Shown piece by piece: positions 58,841 to 64,000 of a stretch of 64,000 nucleotides of DNA; position 1 is the stretch's first letter, and every line of letters starts with the position of its first letter. Where the stretch lies: positions 14,514,949 through 14,578,948 of the forward strand of contig NC_077244.1 of NCBI RefSeq assembly GCF_947179165.1, read 5' to 3'. The position numbers and the translations under genes are program-made. The stretch is from Solanum dulcamara. Lineage: Eukaryota > Streptophyta > Magnoliopsida > Solanales > Solanaceae. A model generated the notes under the pieces. That model ran no database searches. It saw only the letters and a list, made by a program, of their open reading frames with translations, and had not been told where the DNA came from.

Positions 58841-60576
58841 CATCGGCCCATGCTAGTGCCATTACACCACCACCGAATGGATACCTAGGGTGTCACAGCT
58901 ATGATCACTTCCCTTGTATTTACTTTTGAGCATATTGGCGTACAATTGAGGACAATGCACATATATTTTAATAGGGGTGGGGCATCTTGACGCTTGGATT
59001 TTGTTTTCCATGTTTCTTTTTTGCAAGCGTATGTCTAGTAGAATTGGCATGTTTAGATTGTTTTTATGTAAATACAATAGTTTATAGAAATATATAGTTG
59101 CTTGTGAAAAGAATAAGTTGAACTGAACAAAAATGAACTCCCAACTAAAAATCTTGTGAAATTCTATGTGATTGGCTTGGACTGTGAAAACTGACTTTCT
59201 AGGATCTTTATAGGACATTGTACATATTAACTTATCAATCAAATGCTAGCTAGCACATCACTGTGTTGATTAGTGATAAATCGTGTAACATATGTGCCAT
59301 GTGTGTATGAGCTTAATTTCCTAGTTCGAATGCATCTGTAAGTTAGAACTTGCTTAGTTAGTCTCACTGAAATGATTGAATAGCTTGATTAGGACAGGAT
59401 CATAGGTCATTGTTGAAAATGAGAAATTTAGCCTACAAATAACCAACCAAATGAAAGAATATCCTTTGAACCAAAAGTTTGAGCCTGAATAGACCTTTTC
59501 TTTGATTAACCACGATTAACCTTCCCTTTCTGTCTGTGAATCTTTATTTTGGCCCTGGTCCCTCCAAGGACAATGTCCACCTCAACTCAAGGTTAAAGCC
59601 TAAGTTGAGGGTGGCTACTATAAGGAGAATCAATCTGTGAGCCTTTATATTGGCTCTGGTCCCTCCTAGGAGATTATGTACTTCAACTTAAGCTAAAAGC
59701 CTAAGTTAAGGGTGTCTACTATAGAGAAGAAGTGGAACAGTGGGGTATGAAAAGAGTCGTGTGATGAAAAGAAAAATAATAAGCATAGGGGGTGTGGCCG
59801 TTGAATAATAAAAGAACAAGTGTGATGCATCATGAAAGTTAGAATTGCATTGAGAAAACACACTTAGTAAGCATAGGGGGTGTGGCCTTTGAAGAAATAA
59901 AAGAACAAGTGTGATGCATCATGAAAGTTAGAATTGCATTGAGAAAACACACTTAGAAAAAAAGAAGAAGAAAAGAACAAAGGCGAAAGCCACATCTGGG
60001 GTTTGTAACATACCAATGGGTGTTTTGAGGATGAAATAGTTTGGCTAAGTCAAAGTAGCATCAAGGAGGACCAAAGTAGTCACTTAAATCCTAAATTCAT
60101 CCTACCTAAGCCCGAGCCAACGTTACAAGCAAAGAAATTCCTAATGTGATCCTAAGAGAGCTATTCAAAAGTGCAATGTAGATAATAAGGGCAAGCCTAT
60201 GGTCTATACATGTGCATTGATTGAGCTTATTTTGTGAGTGTGAGTGAGTTCATCTCAGTCTTTGTTTTGTTTTTGCATACTGTACGAGAGACTTCTTTGT
60301 TGTGAGGGCACTATGATTATATTTTTGAGTTGCTATGTTGACTAGATCACTGTTGTTTGCATTTACTTGGTTGACTACGAGTAGTTCAATGTCAAAATAG
60401 ATCCTTGTGAGTTAGTTGGACTGCCAGTGTGTTGCATAGTTGAATAAATTGAATAGGAGGGTCAGATTTGATGTGTGGGGCTGCTATTTATCCTGTTATA
60501 GTCACTTGTGTTTATGTGTCATGTTGTTTTATTTTGTGTCATTGCTTGAGGAAAAAAAATTATTCTAAGTTGAGGG
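58841..60576 (+). other. Athila-like 3' non-coding region with short tandem pairs
   Basis: No coding domain. Contains GAGGACAATG...GGGGTGGGGC near 58945 (a motif often found before the 3' end of such elements), a ~101-bp tandem pair (59534-59634 and 59635-~59733, around GGTCCCTCC and AAAGCCTAAGTT) and an 88-bp pair (59783-59870 and 59871-59957, around GCATAGGGGGTGTGGCC). It ends in CTAAGTTGAGGG, the likely polypurine tract, before the LTR. Confidence 0.6.
59783..59957. repeat. 88-bp tandem pair
   Basis: Two copies starting GCATAGGGGGTGTGGCC and ending AAAACACACTTAG, nearly identical apart from a few bases after GTGGCC. Confidence 0.9.
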
Positions 60577-61162
60577 TGTTGATTATCGCGTATTTACAAC
60601 ACTTTTGACACTCAAAATGGTGGATTAGTGTGCGTTGCAAGCATGTTTTAGTAGATATGATGTGCGGTTTGTTTATTTGTTATGGAAAATATGAGTCCGC
60701 TGGTTTTTGGACTGATCGATAAGTTGCTATGGAAAAACTACTAAGTGTGGGTACACGTGAGCTTTCACGGATCGTGTACGAGTTAAAGCTCCATGGTAGG
60801 GCCTCGTGAAAAGTTGTTGAAGACTGTGTTGAAGAAATTGTGTCAAGTGCATTCCCACGACACCGTTAATGGGGCGTGTAGGTTTGCACGAGCCGTGAAA
60901 GGTTCCATGAATGATGAGTACAAATTGGATTTAGGAAAATGTCAAGGAAGACTCCACGAGCTCATTCACAGGTCATTTACAATTTCACAGATCATGAATA
61001 GTGTCCTTGAAGGAGACAGAAATTCAAAGGAAAAGTTCATGAAGATGTCAATGATACAGTTCACGGATCATGGTGCTCTGAACGGACCGTGAAAGACACC
61101 CGTAAAGATGTTATCAATACAACAGATTAAGGAGATCACCATGACTGCATACCACGAAGCAT

Positions 61163-62404
61163 GAATAGCTCTATGGCCTGCGAAGTGTCATCGTGACATG
61201 TGTCAATCTAGATTTCCTTGTTGGTTTAGGATTTGGTTTTGTATTTTTATAAATATCTAAATTATTTTATTTTTAGGGTTCTGTTTTTTATTAGTTTTTT
61301 GAGTATTTTGTGAACATATTGAACATACACTCTACCACTTTTGGAGATTGTTTCTTGAAACATTATTCCGGTTTTCATTCTTGATTCGTGGTTTGTATGT
61401 TTGATTCAAGGTTTAATTCTTCATTCGCATAGGTATTGATTCATGAATTCTATACAAAATCTTATTCTTTTACTTACAATTATGAGTAGCTAAGACCACA
61501 ACTAGGGTTGTGGAAACCATGACGACTTAATTAAATAGGCAAAACGTAGGATTGATATTCGCGATTTGTTAGTTGCATGTATTATGATGTCTTCATTTAA
61601 AAGTTTTTCTTAGTGAGTGCACTCATTAAGAACTTTCCCGTATTTGTTGCTTTCCAGGGAAGGAGCTAGTGATTAGGAAAACACTATCACAATAGTAATT
61701 CGAAGAGTTTCACTTCGAAAGAAGGGATAAACTTCGCCTCAGTTACTTGAGACTAGGAGGACATAGTACTCTGAGATCTAGAGAATAGCTCTATGGCCTG
61801 CGAAGTGTCATCGTGACATGTGTCAATCTAGATTTCCTTGTTGGTTTAGGATTTGGTTTTGTATTTTTATAAATATCTAAATTATTTTATTTTTAGGGTT
61901 CTGTTTTTTATTAGTTTTTTGAGTATTTTGTGAACATATTGAACATACACTCTACCACTTTTGGAGATTGTTTCTTGAAACATTATTCCGGTTTTCATTC
62001 TTGATTCGTGGTTTGTATGTTTGATTCAAGGTTTAATTCTTCATTCGCATAGGTATTGATTCATGAATTCTATACAAAATCTTATTCTTTTACTTACAAT
62101 TATGAGTAGCTAAGACCACAACTAGGGTTGTGGAAACCATGACGACTTAATTAAATAGGCAAAACGTAGGATTGATATTCGCGATTTGTTAGTTGCATGT
62201 ATTATGATGTCTTCATTTAAAAGTTTTTCTTAGTGAGTGCACTCATTAAGAACTTTCCCGTATTTGTTGCTTTCCAGGGAAGGAGCTAGTGATTAGGAAA
62301 ACACTATCACAATAGTAATTCGAAGAGTTTCACTTCGAAAGAAGGGATAAACTTCGCCTCAGTTACTTGAGACTAGGAGGACATAGTACTCTGAGATCTA
62401 GAGA
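61163..62404. repeat. Perfect 620-bp tandem duplication
   Basis: 61163-61784 and 61783-62404 are identical in the given sequence. Period 620, joined at a 2-base overlap (GA). See findings. Confidence 0.97.
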
Positions 62405-62663
62405 GAGGCTTAGTAAAGCATACATTATGAGACTGGGAGGATATGAATGAGATACGTCTAAGATGGACCGTAAGGTGAATTAGATGTTACCTAACTCGCT
62501 AGATTTTGCATGCAATGCATTGAACAATATCATGAATACAAAAAGTTTATTAAGTTACATGTCATGGGGAACACAATCCTAGCTAAATTCTCATATTGTT
62601 CACAAAGTAATTGTTAGTTACTTTACAAAAACATCATTAAGTGATTATTAAATTAAACAACAA

Positions 62664-62676
62664 CCCCCCCCCCCCC
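62664..62676. repeat. Poly-C run (13)
   Basis: Thirteen C in a row in the LTR; length may be unreliable in sequencing. Confidence 0.9.
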
Positions 62677-62850
62677 ATTTTACTTTATGTACTTTATTTT
62701 CGGGTAATAGTAATTACAATTGAATAGTGATAGATAATAGAACTTGTTTCAACCTATTCCCTGTGGGTTCAACCTCGACTCTTAGTTGAGTAAAATATAT
62801 TGCTAACGATTATTTATATCTCTTTCGAGAGGTGTAATTGAGCGTTATCA

Positions 62851-64000
62851 GTAATCATAAAGAAAATCTGCATTTCAAGCTACTTTGATTAATAAAAACT
62901 TAATTCTAAGCTTAGAATGCTGCAAATCTGATGTTTCTTCCTCTACAAGCAAAAGTAGTTCTTAACTCAATTCTATCAAGTGTAAAAATTATAATCCCTC
63001 TAGACTATCTACAATTGGGAAGAAGATAAAGGTACATAATTACACAAATTTGTATTGTGTCCTTAGAACCTTCAAAAGTAAGCACTTTACTCCAAGTACG
63101 TTCTTGCCCTTAAGCCTTTGTCCTTTGACTTGCGCTGGACCGGTGATCCGCTGATCCATAATTGTATAGTGACAGTAGTATCACCGTCTCGCTCTTCAAT
63201 TTATCCATGAGCACCTGCGTTGGGATCGACGAAACATCGATCATAACATTATAGTGCACCAATTAATTCACCAATACGAAGGCAGCTTAGCTCCAATTAT
63301 GCCAGCATTTAGCTAGCGAGACGCCAATGAGTTCCAGCGGACTTCAAATCCTCCAAACTTGTTTTTTTTCAAGGAGTGCCTACATACTAGAGAACTAAGG
63401 CTAAAATCCCCTCAATTAGCATAAAAACATAGTAATAATTCATAAATTTGAGTCCAATGAGTTGGTAAAAATATCGACTCATCACCTGTCATAGGCATAA
63501 AGGGGCATGTAGAGGTTGCGTTTCAATTCAAAATGCTAGTTTTGAATCAAAAAACTCTCATCTCTCTATAGATTTTCTCTCTTATTAGACTTAAACCCCA
63601 AATATGACGGCCTTAATGGCCAATCCAGCTACACCTTCAAATGATGTAATGCGGTTTTATGCAAATATAGTAACCCAAATAGAGTTGGTTTAAAATCCCA
63701 TAGGAAATACAGAGAAAATGCTTACTAATTAGATGAATACCATATCGACAATACATTCTATTCCATAGGGTTGAAAAGATTTTGTATTATTAAAGACTAA
63801 AGATATTAGTAAATAACATAACTATAAATGTCTAAAAATATATTGATTAAAGTATTAAGGTTGTGTACCCACAATGGGCTCCTTGGTTCGTTGGTTTTCT
63901 TTTAATTATAGAATTTATATGCACTTAATTCCTACATCATCACTCAATTTTTTTCAAGAGTTAAATGATATATCTCAATATGATGTTCCCATAAGTGTAT
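62851..64000. other. Right-end sequence, no gene recognised
   Basis: AT-rich with a somewhat GC-richer part (63110-63360). A 29-codon ORF at 63604-63693 begins MTALMANPATPSND, but nothing supports it as a gene. This could be the original target of the Athila-like element or yet another repeat. Confidence 0.4.

Larger units (their letters stand above)
60577..62850 (+). repeat. Athila-like 3' LTR with internal duplication
   Basis: Starts TGTTGATTATCGCG after a purine-rich tract and ends GAGCGTTATCA. Without one copy of the 620-bp duplication it is about 1,654 bp. Contains CACGGATCGTG and CACGAGCCGTG palindromes (60766, 60887), a 13-C run (62664-62676) and CCCTGTGGGTTCAACCTCGA near its end, which is shared with the LTR at the left edge of the window in reverse orientation. 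The ORF at 60793-61092 lies in it and shows no domain. Confidence 0.7.

Noticed and set aside
59534..62404. CRISPR-like or other spaced repeat array
   Set aside because: The repeats are direct tandem pairs of 88, 101 and 620 bp without unique spacers, in plant retrotransposon DNA.

Overview
This window is plant nuclear DNA, AT-rich and packed with nested, decayed retrotransposons. The Ty3 families (gag with a CCHC knuckle, a C-terminal chromodomain-like tail, and LTRs with TGTAAGAC, TGTAACAT or TGTAACAC starts), the Athila-like element with an Asp-tRNA type primer site, and the L1-type LINEs with DUF4283-like ORF1 and RNase H look like Solanaceae (Solanum, or a relative such as Capsicum or Nicotiana). 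That placement rests on remembered family resemblance, not on a search. I found no convincing host gene, no tRNA or rRNA gene, no CRISPR array and nothing prokaryotic. It reads as heterochromatic or pericentromeric repeat DNA.

Layout. 1-~900: 5' end of a minus-strand Athila-like element. 921-1386: a 240-bp tandem pair. ~2815-23142: a plus-strand Ty3 element (E1) whose 3' LTR was split by a solo LTR (8612-21091, TSD GAAAG), which was itself split by a full-length L1-type LINE (10694-19979, 16-bp TSD). 23143-24546: remnant of a plus-strand Athila-like pol and an associated ORF, into which E1 appears to have inserted. 24547-33965: a minus-strand Ty3 element (E4) with a broken 5' LTR. 33966-37781: a second, 5'-truncated LINE. 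37783-~48095: a minus-strand Ty3 element (E3, same family as E1), with a 1,887-bp non-autonomous hAT element (38434-40320, 8-bp TSD) inside its 3' LTR. 48378-57992: the youngest Ty3 element (E2, minus strand, TSD GTCCA, LTRs about 1.3 percent different by my count). 57993-62850: 3' part of an Athila-like element, with an accessory ORF remnant, short tandem repeats and a 3' LTR carrying a perfect 620-bp tandem duplication. 62851-64000: no recognisable gene.

How it works together. Nothing here looks autonomous. Every gag-pol is broken by stops or frameshifts. The four Ty3 reverse transcriptases each carry a different change in or next to the catalytic Asp pair, and E2 has also lost the integrase catalytic Glu. 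The dominant mutation type in the LINE and in E2 is G:C to A:T, as expected for methylated, silenced DNA. The more original signals are in the LINE (very long Q/N-rich ORF1, ATGA overlap of ORF1 and ORF2, three repeats in the 3' UTR), in the hAT element (possible captured exon) and in the imperfect palindromes shared by unrelated LTRs. I did not find a new defence or regulatory system.
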